A DNA stretch of 64,000 nt from RBG-16-57-11 sp964503145 (GTDB lineage Bacteria > Chloroflexota > Anaerolineae > Anaerolineales > UBA4823). Under the pieces are notes generated by a model. It was not told where the DNA came from, searched no databases, and saw nothing but the letters and a program-made list of their open reading frames with translations. Of the stretch, positions 17,455-27,500 are shown in pieces. Every line of letters starts with the position of its first letter. Position 1 is the first letter of the stretch. A program made the translations under genes and the position numbers. The stretch spans positions 186,001-250,000 of the forward strand of contig CAZCYV010000001.1 of assembly GCA_964503145.1 (NCBI GenBank). The letters run 5' to 3'.

Positions 17455-19005
17455 TCATCGCACCATAAAGATCACAGCCTGATCGTCGCGATATACTTCA
17501 ACCATATCAGGGTCTTGGGAGGCGAGATCGATGAAATCGTCATGAAGCAGGTCGCTGATCACGTAGCGCGCGCCAAAGTCCGCCACGATGGAAGCCGAAG
17601 GGTCTTCCACTTCCCCCTGAGTGATCCTCACCCACTGATCGTACAACGCCGGATCGTAAAGTTGCATATATGTTGGGTCCAGGCCGATCAGATAGGTGTT
17701 ATCGATGTTATAGAAGAACAGACGCGGAAAATCATCCCAATCGGTTTGAAAGATGCGCTCCCCCTTTTGGGTGTTCTGTTGCAGCCAAGCCGAGGCCTGG
17801 GCGTACAGGTGATACGGTTTAGAGTCTTGCACCCGATCCCGGGCAATGGGCAGCATTTGCCAGGCGCCAATAATTACCAGAACTCCCAGCGCCATTGCAG
17901 GCAAATAGGGAAACCAGGACCACCGGCTGCGCCATAGCAATGCGGCCTCTCGCATGAGCGGCGTCCAGGCGAACGCCGCAAAAATCAGGGCGAACGCGGG
18001 GAAGTATTCAATGAAGCGACGGGATTGAAACAGCATAAAGCCAAACAATGTTGCCAGGAGCAGGCCGGCGGCAGTGCGCGTATCCATGCGGCGGCCGCGC
18101 AACCCAAGCGCCAGGGCGCCGCTCAAAAAAGCGACCAGCGAAAGAGAAGAATTTTCGAGCAACTGGCGGGTCGTGTAGGGATACCACTCGCTACCGACGC
18201 TGATCTCGGTGGTCTCGGTCAACTTGGGCAGCATGTGGCGATAAGCGAAAACCAGGTTATTCGGGAAGTAGGGATTGACCAGTAAACCCAGAACCGTGCC
18301 GATTGCGGTGTAGATCACAGGCCGCAATTCAAGGCGACGTTCGATCAATAGCACCGCCAGGGTGTACAAAGTAGCTATCGCTCCCAAGAGCGGGAAAGCG
18401 TTATACAGCCAGACGTACAAAAAGCCCAGCGCCAGCAAATAATGATAGCGTTCTTTGAGCATCCAGTGCAGTCCCAGCGCCAGCACCCCTAGCGAAAGCG
18501 ACTGAGCGCGAGTAATGCTCATGCGGTACAGGAAAGCCTCCGACACCGCCAGCAAGCCCAACGACCACAGCCAGGCGTAGGGCACACGTTGTCCTCGCAG
18601 CAGCCACCAGACGGCGAGAAAAGCCAGGCTGGCATTGAATACGGCAGCCCATTTTGCCCCCAGGCGCAGATCGCCAAAGGTGAATGGGATCAACTCAACG
18701 TGGAAGAGAAAGTGATGATCGTAAAACTCGCGCGGGTTTAGAATCGTCAGGGGCAGCCAGGGAAACTCCGGCTTCCAGCCTTGAACTCGCATAATCTGCG
18801 CCAGGCGAATGTGATAAAAGCCGTCATTGTCCGGCATGTCTGGGGTAGAAAACTGCACCCAGGCCATGGCGACGAAAAAAGCGGCAAAGAGCGCTAGGGC
18901 CACCAGCGCTTCTCGCCATTGCTGTTGTTGGATAAAGGTCAACCAACGCGATCGGAGTTTCAGCCAGATCGATTCCGCTTGCATCGAATCCGTTTGTGTT
19001 CCCAT
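17455..19005 (-). CDS. GT-C fold, STT3-like multi-pass membrane protein
   Basis: A 516-residue membrane protein with about 11-12 helices and a soluble C-terminal region. The first extracellular loop holds DNDGFYHIRLAQIMRV, similar to the acidic metal-binding loop of oligosaccharyltransferase STT3/PglB/AglB; a second loop has TEISVGSEWYP, and the C-terminal domain has QTDWDDFPRLFFYN, a possible degenerate form of the WWDYG substrate motif. So it is probably a GT-C glycosyltransferase or oligosaccharyltransferase relative, using a polyprenyl-linked sugar donor. The ATG at 19003-19005 is six bases from AGGAAG; a neighbouring ATG three bases earlier and one at 19044 are alternatives. Confidence 0.6.
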   Translation of the reverse strand: MGTQTDSMQAESIWLKLRSRWLTFIQQQQWREALVALALFAAFFVAMAWVQFSTPDMPDNDGFYHIRLAQIMRVQGWKPEFPWLPLTILNPREFYDHHFLFHVELIPFTFGDLRLGAKWAAVFNASLAFLAVWWLLRGQRVPYAWLWSLGLLAVSEAFLYRMSITRAQSLSLGVLALGLHWMLKERYHYLLALGFLYVWLYNAFPLLGAIATLYTLAVLLIERRLELRPVIYTAIGTVLGLLVNPYFPNNLVFAYRHMLPKLTETTEISVGSEWYPYTTRQLLENSSLSLVAFLSGALALGLRGRRMDTRTAAGLLLATLFGFMLFQSRRFIEYFPAFALIFAAFAWTPLMREAALLWRSRWSWFPYLPAMALGVLVIIGAWQMLPIARDRVQDSKPYHLYAQASAWLQQNTQKGERIFQTDWDDFPRLFFYNIDNTYLIGLDPTYMQLYDPALYDQWVRITQGEVEDPSASIVADFGARYVISDLLHDDFIDLASQDPDMVEVYRDDQAVIFMVR

Positions 19006-19137
19006 CATGCTCTTCCTGACCGCATATTCAAAACTGGCGGGCAAACGCCCACCAGTTCATCACTATTATTCTCATAACAAAGCTAAACCGATCCAAGAAC
19101 CAGCTAGCATGCTCCGACCTGGTCAAAACCTATACGC

Positions 19138-20145
19138 CTAGCGGTCGTTCTTGCCGTTGTTATTCTTGTCCTTATCATCGCCTCGGCCGTTGTTATTCTT
19201 GTCTTTGTCCTTGTCCTGGCCGTTGTTATTCTTGTCCTTATCCTTGTTGCTGTTCGGGTTAGCGTTCGAGTTGTCGTTGCTGTTGCCGTTGATCGTCGTC
19301 CCTGGAGCGCCACCCGCGTTCGCGTTTGCGTTTGCATTAGTATTAGCGTTAATGGATTTCCCTGGTGGATTGCCATTGTTGTTGGCATTGCCGGCGTTAT
19401 TGTTGCCGCCTGCTCCTGGATTACCTTTACTGCCATTAGCGTTGCTTGGCGGTGGAGTCGGCTGGGCTGCGCGCTCAAAGGCGGACTGCAGAACGGGTTG
19501 TAGGGCCGGGGGCGCATTCGATATGACCACATCAACGGTTTGTTTGAACAAACCCAAAGCCTGGGCAGCTTGCGCCTGCAAGCGCAGCGCCTCCCCCGGC
19601 TTCCGGTTTTCCAGGTCTTGCGCTTTATGCATTGCCATAGCCACATTGAAGTTGTATTGCGCCGCCAGTTGCTCCAGAGCAGCATATTGGCCCAGCTCAG
19701 CCAGGGCGTTCATCTCGTCCAGGCGCTTCTCAGCAAACTGAAGGTACAACTCCGCCTGTCGCTCGGGGTCTGCGGTCAGGGATAGCCGCGCTTGTTCCAC
19801 TTCGAGCTTCAGTGGGTATAGCGCATCCCCAGGCAACGCCGAGCCAGCCGCAAGGGCAGTGACAAAGCCGCCGCTCAACATTGCGACCACAATCACCAGA
19901 GCCAAAGCGACGTAAGCAAAAGCAGGCCGATAAGACCCTGTTCTGGGTCTGGCTTTGATTGGAGCCGACTTGGCCACCGGCGCAGCCACGGCGCTCTGGT
20001 AGGACGCCCCAACCGGGAAGTAAAAATCCAGGTCGGCGTTGAAACGCGAACGGCTGCGGCGTACCGCATCTGGACTGCGCCTGGGCACCGGGCGCAACAA
20101 GTCCAGCATTTCTTTCAATTGAGAGTCGATCTCTTGTTCATTCAT
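19138..20145 (-). CDS. DUF5667 membrane protein with Asn/Lys/Asp repeat tail; probable ECF sigma partner
   Basis: A 335-residue protein. The N-terminal 75 residues are cytoplasmic, followed by one membrane helix (AFAYVALALVIVVAMLSGGFVTALAAG) and a DUF5667 region (LPGDALYPLKLEVEQARLSLTADPERQAELYLQFAE, given here only as its ends PGDALYPLK and LYLQFAEKRLDEM). The last 100 residues are low complexity: Asn, Gly and Lys/Asp with units such as KDKNNNG, repeated on a 33-base period. It starts 166 bases after the ECF sigma factor gene on the same strand, with AGGAGG nine bases from the ATG. By position and topology it is a likely membrane anti-sigma or sigma-regulated surface protein; no zinc anti-sigma motif is visible. 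Confidence 0.7.
   Translation of the reverse strand: MNEQEIDSQLKEMLDLLRPVPRRSPDAVRRSRSRFNADLDFYFPVGASYQSAVAAPVAKSAPIKARPRTGSYRPAFAYVALALVIVVAMLSGGFVTALAAGSALPGDALYPLKLEVEQARLSLTADPERQAELYLQFAEKRLDEMNALAELGQYAALEQLAAQYNFNVAMAMHKAQDLENRKPGEALRLQAQAAQALGLFKQTVDVVISNAPPALQPVLQSAFERAAQPTPPPSNANGSKGNPGAGGNNNAGNANNNGNPPGKSINANTNANANANAGGAPGTTINGNSNDNSNANPNSNKDKDKNNNGQDKDKDKNNNGRGDDKDKNNNGKNDR
19153..19236 (-). repeat. In-frame 33-bp tandem repeat
   Basis: GCCGTTGTTATTCTTGTC (plus strand) occurs at 19153, 19186 and 19219, so at exactly 33-base spacing. On the minus strand it encodes KDK(DK)NNNG units at the end of the DUF5667 protein. Such a tract can expand or shrink in steps of 11 codons without a frameshift. 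Confidence 0.85.
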
Positions 20146-20311
20146 CTTTTCATGACCTCCTGATTACCCGACCTTGTCCGTGGGTGTTGATCCACTTCGA
20201 ACACTGTCGGGAGCCGCCCCCCCTCCGGCGCTCAACGCATCAGGGGCTGCATTTTTAGCTTCATGTTTATGTTTTATCGAGAACACAGCCAATCTGCGCC
20301 TCGCAAAATCG

Positions 20312-20860
20312 CTATGCATTTTCATCAATCAATAACCGTCTCAGAGCCGACAAAGCACGGTGCTGTAAAGCACGGGTCGCTTCAACCGTCTTTCCCAGGG
20401 CAGCTGCAACTGCCTCATGGGACCAATCCTCGACAAACCTCAACTCGATCACCTGCCGCTGATCCGGAGGCAAACGCAGCAAGGCTGCTCGCACCCGCTC
20501 TTGCTCCATCTGCACCGCAACCAGTTGAGAGGGATTCGCATCCACTGCGCCATGCAGATCCGCCTCCAGGGATAACGGCGGGAGCGGCTGGCGCCGGTAG
20601 TGATCTGTGACCCAGTTGTGCGCTACTCGAAACAGGTACGCACGCACATTCTCAACCGGTCCAATCCCATCTCGCACCGCTTTCAGGAAGCGACTGAACG
20701 TCTCCGAAACGCAATCCTCGGCCAGTTCAGGATCTCCCAGCAAGCGGTAGGCGTAGCGATAGAGCTCGGCATTGTGCTGTTCGTAGAGTGCAACCAACGT
20801 TTGCCGGTCGAAGGTTATTGAGTTGGAAAGGCGAGACTCAGCCCGATTGCCTGCTCTCAT
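20312..20860 (-). CDS. ECF-family RNA polymerase sigma factor
   Basis: A 182-residue ECF sigma factor. Region 2 is seen as LYEQHNAELYRYAYRLLGDPELAEDC with the -10-contacting segment YLFRVAHNWVTDHYRR, and region 4 as LLRLPPDQRQVIELRFVEDW followed by the helix-turn-helix EAVAAALGKTVEATRALQHRAL. There is no region 1 or 3, as usual for ECF factors. The DUF5667 membrane protein gene follows on the same strand. Overlapping inverted repeats upstream (20898-20921) may be part of its control. No Shine-Dalgarno is visible before the ATG at 20858-20860. The stimulus is unknown. Confidence 0.88.
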   Translation of the reverse strand: MRAGNRAESRLSNSITFDRQTLVALYEQHNAELYRYAYRLLGDPELAEDCVSETFSRFLKAVRDGIGPVENVRAYLFRVAHNWVTDHYRRQPLPPLSLEADLHGAVDANPSQLVAVQMEQERVRAALLRLPPDQRQVIELRFVEDWSHEAVAAALGKTVEATRALQHRALSALRRLLIDENA

Positions 20861-20897
20861 AAGATAAGACGGATGAACAATAAAAACGTTATGGTTC

Positions 20898-20921
20898 TAA
20901 GTACGTAATAGTACTTAAGTA
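20898..20921. promoter_or_regulatory. Overlapping inverted repeats upstream of the ECF sigma gene
   Basis: TAAGTAC and GTACTTA form a 7-bp inverted repeat with a 6-base spacer (20898-20917), and TACTTAAGTA (20912-20921) is a perfect 10-base palindrome that shares bases with the right arm. They are 38-61 bases upstream of the sigma factor start. They could be an operator; no protein is known to me that binds them. Confidence 0.4.
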
Positions 20922-21071
20922 TCACTCTGAAATGACTTTCTACCAGCCCTTTGAAGCTGCCACAAATGGCCAGGACATTACTAGCCTGATCAGACAATTG
21001 CATTTATAATTTTATCATGATTATTCCAACAAACTGCCCCCTCCCCCTAAATTAGCTATCAGGATAGAAAA

Positions 21072-22859
21072 GTGAAACTTAAAGACGCTTCCGTAAACCG
21101 CTTGCGCCAAACTTCAGATATCTGGTTCCTCTGTTTGCGTGAGATCCCACTGAATCTGAGGGGTACGATGCTAAGGCCTGCCTTAGTGTTGATAATGAAC
21201 CTGACCGATGGGCAGGTGCTGGCGATGGAACCGTTTGAGTCGCCGCCCGACGCGGCGTTCATTCGAGAGTATTTGCTGGGAACGATGAGTCAGTCAGACC
21301 CCGAACTAAAGCTTCCTTACCGTCCTAGTCAGGTGCTTTTCGACCGCGACGATCTGCTAAAAGAACTTGCTCCCGCATTGCAGGAAATTCAAATAGCGAC
21401 TGGCCTGGCTGAAACCCCGCCGCTGGTGGATGCATTCATCGCCGGAGTCACCCAAGCCCTTTTTCAGCCCCCAAAGGAGCTGCCAGGGCTGCTCTCAATA
21501 CCCGGCGTCGATCCAAAGATGGTCGCCAGCCTGTTCGAGGCGGCGGCATACTTCTACCGCGCCGCGCCCTGGAAACGCATCAGCGATACCCAGACCCTAG
21601 CGGTCAAGATCGACCCGCCAGGGCAAGAGCTTTTTGTGCAAGTGATGGGCAGCGGCGGTATGGAGTTCGGCCTCGCACTGTACACCTCATGGGATGATCT
21701 CCTGCATGTCTTCGAGTACGCCGACTCTCCGCTGGAGATGGTGCCAGAAAGCGGCATGCACGGGCTCACCTTCGAGATAATGCAGAATCTGCCTGCGGAA
21801 GACCAGCGCGCCATAAGAAAGTACGGCTGGAAAACAGCTTCTCGCAAAGCCTACCCGATGCCGGTCATCTTTACAAAAAGCGGCGACGTGGAACGACCCT
21901 CACGCCAATACCTGCTATATTACGAGGCGTTGATGCGCGGTTTGCCAACGTTCATCAAAGATCATCTGATTGAAGATGGGACAGATTTCAAGCCTGCTGA
22001 AGCGGTGATCGAGGCGCGCCACTATGATGGCGCGGTGCAGCTAACGGTGCGCTACCCTGCAGGCGAGCTGCCCGTTGATGAGCCGGGTGCGTTCTGGCTG
22101 GAGGATGAAGGCGAGCCGCTAGAGTTGCCCCCCTCCCTTCAGGAGGCCAATCGCCTGGCGGATCAGGCCTGGAAAGATAACGATCCTAAACAACGCCTGA
22201 GTTTGGCGCGCAAAGCGCTTAAAACCTCCCCCGATTGCGCCGAAGCCTACCTGGTGCTGGCCTATGAGGCGGAAACGCCGGAAGAAAGCCTGGCGTGGCT
22301 GGAGAAAGCTGTTCAAGCCGGGGAACGCGCCCTGGGGCAGGAATTTATTCGGCAGAATGCCGGAGCGTTGTGGGATTGGCGCGACGCGCGGCCCTATCTG
22401 CGCGCCCGAGATGGCCTGGCTGAGACTCTGGAAGACCTGGGGCGACCGGAAGAAGCTCTGGCGCATTACAACGAGTCGCTGAAATTGAACCAGGAAGACC
22501 ATCAGGGGGTGCGTTATCGTGCCTTGCGTCTGTTGTTGCAATTGAAGCGCGATGCAGAAGCCCAGGCACTGATCGATGAATACGAGGAAGATATCTCTGC
22601 GACTTGGGCTTATTCGCGGGCACTGCTGGCTTTTCGCAAACACGGCGATCTATCCCAATCACGCAAATTACTGAAACGAGCCTTCCGTGTCAACCCCTCT
22701 GTGCCGGCTTACCTGACAGGAGCAAAACCCCTACCTACCGAAGCGCCCGAAGTCATCGGCTTTGGCGATGAGAACGAAGCCATCGATTATGCTCTGGAAT
22801 ACTACCCCTTGTGGTGGAACACCCCAGGCGCAGTAGATTGGCTCAAAAGGCACCGATGA
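21072..22859 (+). CDS. TPR-containing protein with DUF6930-like N-terminal part
   Basis: A 595-residue soluble protein. The first 240 residues have a pattern like DUF6930/DUF7309 proteins (SDIWFLCLREIPLNLRG, then VLIMNLTDGQVLAMEPFES), and the C-terminal part from about residue 355 is alpha-helical with TPR-like repeats (KALKTSPDCAEAYLVLAYEA and LGRPEEALAHYNESLKLN), similar to the region found in ST7-like and SEC-C-associated proteins. No enzyme motif or signal peptide. The start is GTG with AGGAT six bases away; an internal ATG at 21168 follows GAGGGG but would cut the conserved N-terminal strand. Role unknown, probably protein interaction. Its nearest neighbours are on the opposite strand. 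Confidence 0.7.
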   Translation: MKLKDASVNRLRQTSDIWFLCLREIPLNLRGTMLRPALVLIMNLTDGQVLAMEPFESPPDAAFIREYLLGTMSQSDPELKLPYRPSQVLFDRDDLLKELAPALQEIQIATGLAETPPLVDAFIAGVTQALFQPPKELPGLLSIPGVDPKMVASLFEAAAYFYRAAPWKRISDTQTLAVKIDPPGQELFVQVMGSGGMEFGLALYTSWDDLLHVFEYADSPLEMVPESGMHGLTFEIMQNLPAEDQRAIRKYGWKTASRKAYPMPVIFTKSGDVERPSRQYLLYYEALMRGLPTFIKDHLIEDGTDFKPAEAVIEARHYDGAVQLTVRYPAGELPVDEPGAFWLEDEGEPLELPPSLQEANRLADQAWKDNDPKQRLSLARKALKTSPDCAEAYLVLAYEAETPEESLAWLEKAVQAGERALGQEFIRQNAGALWDWRDARPYLRARDGLAETLEDLGRPEEALAHYNESLKLNQEDHQGVRYRALRLLLQLKRDAEAQALIDEYEEDISATWAYSRALLAFRKHGDLSQSRKLLKRAFRVNPSVPAYLTGAKPLPTEAPEVIGFGDENEAIDYALEYYPLWWNTPGAVDWLKRHR

Positions 22860-22905
22860 GCCAATTGTATCGCCTGGGTAGCCAATCAGTTGGGTTACAA
22901 ATCTG

Positions 22906-24396
22906 CTATTGGGACTGGATAGGGATGTTGTAGAAGTTGTAAACAGCCTGGGAAAGCTGAGCAACCAGGGTCGACGCCGGCTCCCAGATAAGCTGATCAG
23001 GGTGGTATAAGAAAACCACCAGGATGTAATTTCCCCCCGGCGAATAAATGATGCCTGCATCGCCGATCGTATTGATAATGCCATTCACCGTCACCCAGCC
23101 ATGTTTATGGGCAATCGGCGTGGCTTCGGGCAGGCCAGCGGTGAGTAACACCGGCAGGCGGTTTCGGATCAGGTAATTGTTCATCATCTGGCATTCTTCC
23201 TGGGTGATCTGGCCCGGGAATACCGCCGTGAGCGCACCTCCGCCGTTCTGCGCGCACAGATAGATATCCTCCAGCAGCATGCCAATGTCCGATGGCGTCG
23301 TCTGGCTGTAGGGATCCGGGTCTGTGAATACGTCGGTGCGCGAATTCGCCGGGGTGTCGATCAATGCCAGCAAGGGCGACCCGAAGGAAAAGTAACCCGC
23401 CAGAAAAGTGTTCTCCAGCCCCAAGGCTCTCATGTCTTCGGTGACCAGCAAGGGGCCGCGTTGTGGATCGATCACTCGATCCATCAGCCAGTCCGCCGCC
23501 TCATTGCCCGATTTATCGATCATATCCTCGATCAGTTTCATCGTTTCAGCATCGGAAGTGTCGTTCAGGCGGCGGAAGGTCGAGACCATGATCGGAATCT
23601 TAATGATGCTCGAGGCAGTGAAAGCGATGTCGGGCTGTACCGGTAATTCTTCGCCATTGCGATAAGCGAAGTGGTGTTCTTGTGACGTCTGCAAGTCGAG
23701 CAGGTAAATTCCCGCCAGACCATCAAAGCCAGATACCTGGATCGTTTGCTTGAGTAGAACCTTAAGATTATCGAACACCGGCCGCGTCGGCTCTACGCGT
23801 TGCAGAGGAAGCTCGACCACGCGGTTATCCAGCGAAAACAGAGCAGCCTCGATCAATGGGATGGAACCCTCGATGTCCAAAGCCAGGCCCGGCTTGCCAG
23901 GCTCGAAACTAGCCTGGCCCGGAATAGGCAGAGCAGGCGCCGCCGCCTGGTCATAACGCTGGGAGATATCTTTGAGAAAGGCGCGCAGCCGCTCTTCGGA
24001 GTAATTTGCCGCCAAAGGAATTTGAGTGGGAAATGTGGTGCGACCCCACAGATAATCCCAGAAATCCTCCCAAAACTGCTTTTGCGTCCGTTCCAGGTTG
24101 GCCAGCGCCAGCATGTTCTCGATTTCGAGCTGGAAGTCGATCACCGTCGGATTAAGTTGAATACGGGCACCGTTGTATCGCAATTCGAGGGGGACAGAAT
24201 ACACTTCTGCAAGGCGCTGGGCCGCCTGTTGACGGTCAAGCCCGCCCACAGGCACATTGGCCACGATGAGGCCGGCCGGCAGGTATGAGCGCACCCGGCT
24301 GAAACGCACAAGCTGGATCGCCGCCAGGATAATTGCGCCCAGCAGCAATGCTAAGGACATAAACCATAAAGTAGATAAGGAGCCGCGTCTTCTCAC
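22906..24396 (-). CDS. Membrane-anchored class A beta-lactamase-like protein with YoaR-type domain
   Basis: A 496-residue protein. One N-terminal membrane helix (residues 10-32) is followed by a YoaR/VanW-N type putative peptidoglycan-binding domain (GLIVANVPVGGLDRQQAAQRL) and, from about residue 215, a class A beta-lactamase fold: S263-x2-K266 (TASSIIKIP), an SGN motif in DKSGNEAAD in place of SDN, and KHG in HKHGWV in place of KTG. All three active-site positions are filled, so it could be a beta-lactamase or a carboxypeptidase acting on cell-wall peptide. Chloroflexota walls are atypical, so the substrate is open. The start is GTG with GAGG eight bases away and an extended -10 promoter of its own. 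Confidence 0.8.
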   Translation of the reverse strand: MRRRGSLSTLWFMSLALLLGAIILAAIQLVRFSRVRSYLPAGLIVANVPVGGLDRQQAAQRLAEVYSVPLELRYNGARIQLNPTVIDFQLEIENMLALANLERTQKQFWEDFWDYLWGRTTFPTQIPLAANYSEERLRAFLKDISQRYDQAAAPALPIPGQASFEPGKPGLALDIEGSIPLIEAALFSLDNRVVELPLQRVEPTRPVFDNLKVLLKQTIQVSGFDGLAGIYLLDLQTSQEHHFAYRNGEELPVQPDIAFTASSIIKIPIMVSTFRRLNDTSDAETMKLIEDMIDKSGNEAADWLMDRVIDPQRGPLLVTEDMRALGLENTFLAGYFSFGSPLLALIDTPANSRTDVFTDPDPYSQTTPSDIGMLLEDIYLCAQNGGGALTAVFPGQITQEECQMMNNYLIRNRLPVLLTAGLPEATPIAHKHGWVTVNGIINTIGDAGIIYSPGGNYILVVFLYHPDQLIWEPASTLVAQLSQAVYNFYNIPIQSQ

Positions 24397-24437
24397 TCGA
24401 ACGCCTCGTCTGGTCAGATTTCAGCGACTAGACGAAG

Positions 24438-24446
24438 ATCATACCA
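24438..24446 (-). promoter_or_regulatory. Extended -10 upstream of the beta-lactamase-like gene
   Basis: TGGTATGAT in the minus direction, 42 bases before the GTG start. The -35 position is not clear. It lies in the 110-base gap after the C25 peptidase gene and suggests separate transcription. Confidence 0.4.
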
Positions 24447-24506
24447 CGAAAAACGCGCGGGTTCGTGAAAAAGAGATCAGAGATTCGAAAGCGCAATCTC
24501 GGAACT

Positions 24507-27500
24507 TCAACGCGAGACGACCAGCTTTACCAGCCTGCCGCGCTCATCCAGAGTCAGTCGGGCGACTCTGGGATGCAAACCATTGGACAGAGCCTCTTGC
24601 TTACTCAGGATGACCAGGCTATAAGGATCCTCCCCAGCGCCTTTAGAGGGATACCGCCGGTTGCGTTGACGGCTATGTCTTGAGGCTTTGCCCTTCGCAT
24701 TCGCTTCTGCATTGGGCTTCGTAAGCCCATCCCGCGGCCCAAGCTGGCTGGTAGGACAGGTATGCCCTTCTCCGGGACACCCAGCCCGCGGATGCACCAG
24801 AGTGGCCCGTGCATCTGACATCCCCGGCAGATATCGAGCCACAACTCGTTTGACATGGGTCATCACCTCGTCAGACGGGGCGGCAGCGAGATCATTGGTT
24901 CCAACCCGCTCACAAACCGTTTGCACACTCGCCAGAGGGCTGGATTGAAAACGCAGGCTCTTTGGCGTTCGCTCGGAAGCAATTGGCTGAGCCAACGGGT
25001 CGCCGTACAGGTTGAACGAGATCAATGTTTTCTGGTCTTCCCCGTCCAGGTAACCCTGGCGCTGACTCATCACCGATGCCAGATGAATCTTGGCATGGCG
25101 CAACGCTTCACCCGCGGCGAATCCTTGTTGTAGATATCTCCAGAAAGTATGCCCCAGCAAGTCGGCCGCTACCAGTGGTTCTGCAATTGAACCGTAGGCC
25201 ATGCAAGTGGAACCAACCACAGCCAATGAACCTGCTTTTAAGAAACTCAGGCAGACCGCTTCATCAACTTCACGGTCCTGAATATGCAGGCCGTAGCAGG
25301 CTTCGCTGAAAACTACCTGAGGCATTTCGTCTTGGGCATCTTTGCGTCTGAGCAGGATATCTTTAGGCCGCAGCGCCACAGGATAATCTGGCTCTGCCCC
25401 GCTGGTCAGCGGATCCCTCTGACCATACCATTCCGCCGCATCGACCAGGCCATGGAGGTTGAAGTAAGCCAACCGACCGCGCAAAGCCGGAATTTTCCCC
25501 GCAATCCCCGCCCCATCCGTGCCGGAATCGTCCAATGTTGCGCCATCCACTCCAAATGGCGGAGAAGCGCTCAGCGCCGAGGGTTTGCCTATGGGCCGAA
25601 ACACCAATCTGGCCGCGCGCTTCCAGATCGCCGCTGTATAGCCAAAAGCTTTCACCCGCCCACCTGGGCGCAGCAGGAACGGCTTTGGATAAACTCGCGC
25701 CTCGCCTTCCGAAATGGGCTTTGAGCCTGATCTGGCAGCCAGAGGATATAGCCGGGCAAACCAGCGCGCCAAACTTTGCAACCAGGATAGCCGCCTCTGC
25801 TGGGCTTCATGGAATTCCCGAATGCGGCGCAGGGACTCCAGCATCAGCCGCGCGTCATCGCCTTTCCCGGCCGGCAGCCGGCCAACTGGCCATTCAGGGA
25901 TAAAGTAGTTCTCGTCGCGCGTGGCATACGGGCTATCTGTGGGTACATCATCATCTTGATCGTCAACTGGATTGGGTAGATGGTGAAACGGAACGATTTC
26001 AGGCCCGCCAACAATCAACACGGCGCCGATCCGCTCCCCGCGACGGGCGAGCGCCGCATCCAGGTCAGCCAGCGCCAGCTTTAGCCCCCACGGATCGACC
26101 TCATGCAGCGGCGACATGCCCAAGGGCGAAAGCAGGCCCGGGTCATCTGGCATGAACAGGCGGGCATTCCAACCCTTTCGCCTGCCGACCGCCTCGACCA
26201 GCGCCAGCATCTCGCTCACCAACAAATCCGCCATCTGCGCGCCATATGCCCTTTCCAGCCGGCTGCGCACCGAGAACACTACATACACCGGATAACGGCC
26301 ATCTTGACGGCCCACCAGAGGCAGTTTCAACTTGCGCGCCAGGCGATCCAATTCCTGACCGACCGCGTTCAGTTCAGGATCTTGAGCCTTAGGCGGCTTT
26401 GAGCCATTCGAGCCTCCCCCGGCAGGCACAGATGCTGCGGGCGTCGTTGCAGAAATTGGCACAGTCTCGCCGACCTTTGGCGGTATGGCAGAAAAGATTG
26501 CTCTCTCGTCGGCAGATGGCTTGGGGTAGCCCACCGACTCCAAGGGCGAGGCCGATTCTTGCACAGGTTTCAGGTCAGCCATATCGAACTCGGCCAGGGC
26601 CCAGTCCAGTTCGAAAGCCGGCTGCAAAGCCCTTGATTCTCCAGGTAAAGGCTCGAGCTCGGACAGCAAATCGCCCTCATCGCCCCCCGCGCCATTGGGC
26701 TGCGGTTCGCTGGCATCGATTGGCTCAGGGATAGGCTCGATCAGCGGTTTCTCGCCGGGCGGAAGGCGATTCCAGCCCAGATAGGCAATCACCTCAGCAG
26801 GGATGGGAAGCGTGAACTGGAGTTCCAGATTCTCCGGCCATAAGACCCTATAGGGGTGCTTTTCGCCCCATAACCTTTGAACGACTTGCCCGCCAACATC
26901 TCGCGAGACCGCCTGATGCAACAAAGCGACCGCGTAATCTGCCTCGCCGATTTCCAGAGACCATTGAGCCAGCCAGAGCATGCAAGCAACGCAATCCGGC
27001 CATCGCTGATGATAATTGAGAGCGATCTCCCGGCGGTCGCGCGCGCCCATCAACCTGCTTGCAGCCAGATATCGCAAATGAAGAAGGCCCGCAATGGGCG
27101 CGTTTTCGGCTTCGCGCAGGCTTTGTTCGATTAGCTCCCCTGCTCTTTCGAGTTGACCTAACTCCAGCGAATGTCGAGCGAGCCACAATCTTTCACCCCA
27201 GGAAGCTGGCATCTGGCGGCCATTGTTGCGTCCGGTGAGCGCCACAAAATGCGTCAGCGCCGAGAAGTTGACCGAACCTTCAGTTTGGGCATCTGCCTGC
27301 ACCAGCGCCTCTACCGCTTCGACAAACTCTGGGTCGGCGCGCCGCAGACCCTGCAAGACTCTGATCGCCTGGGCGATGCGACCTTCTCCTAACAAGGCTT
27401 TACTGTAATGCAAGCCGACTTGCAAATCCCCCGGATAAGTCGCCAGCCAATCCAGGGCTGCCTGGCGCGCGAAACGGTATTGCTGGGTGATCAGCGCGGC

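Noticed and set aside
19138..19260. Possible CRISPR or satellite array
   Set aside because: The 33-base period has no unique spacers and is in frame within the DUF5667 coding region.
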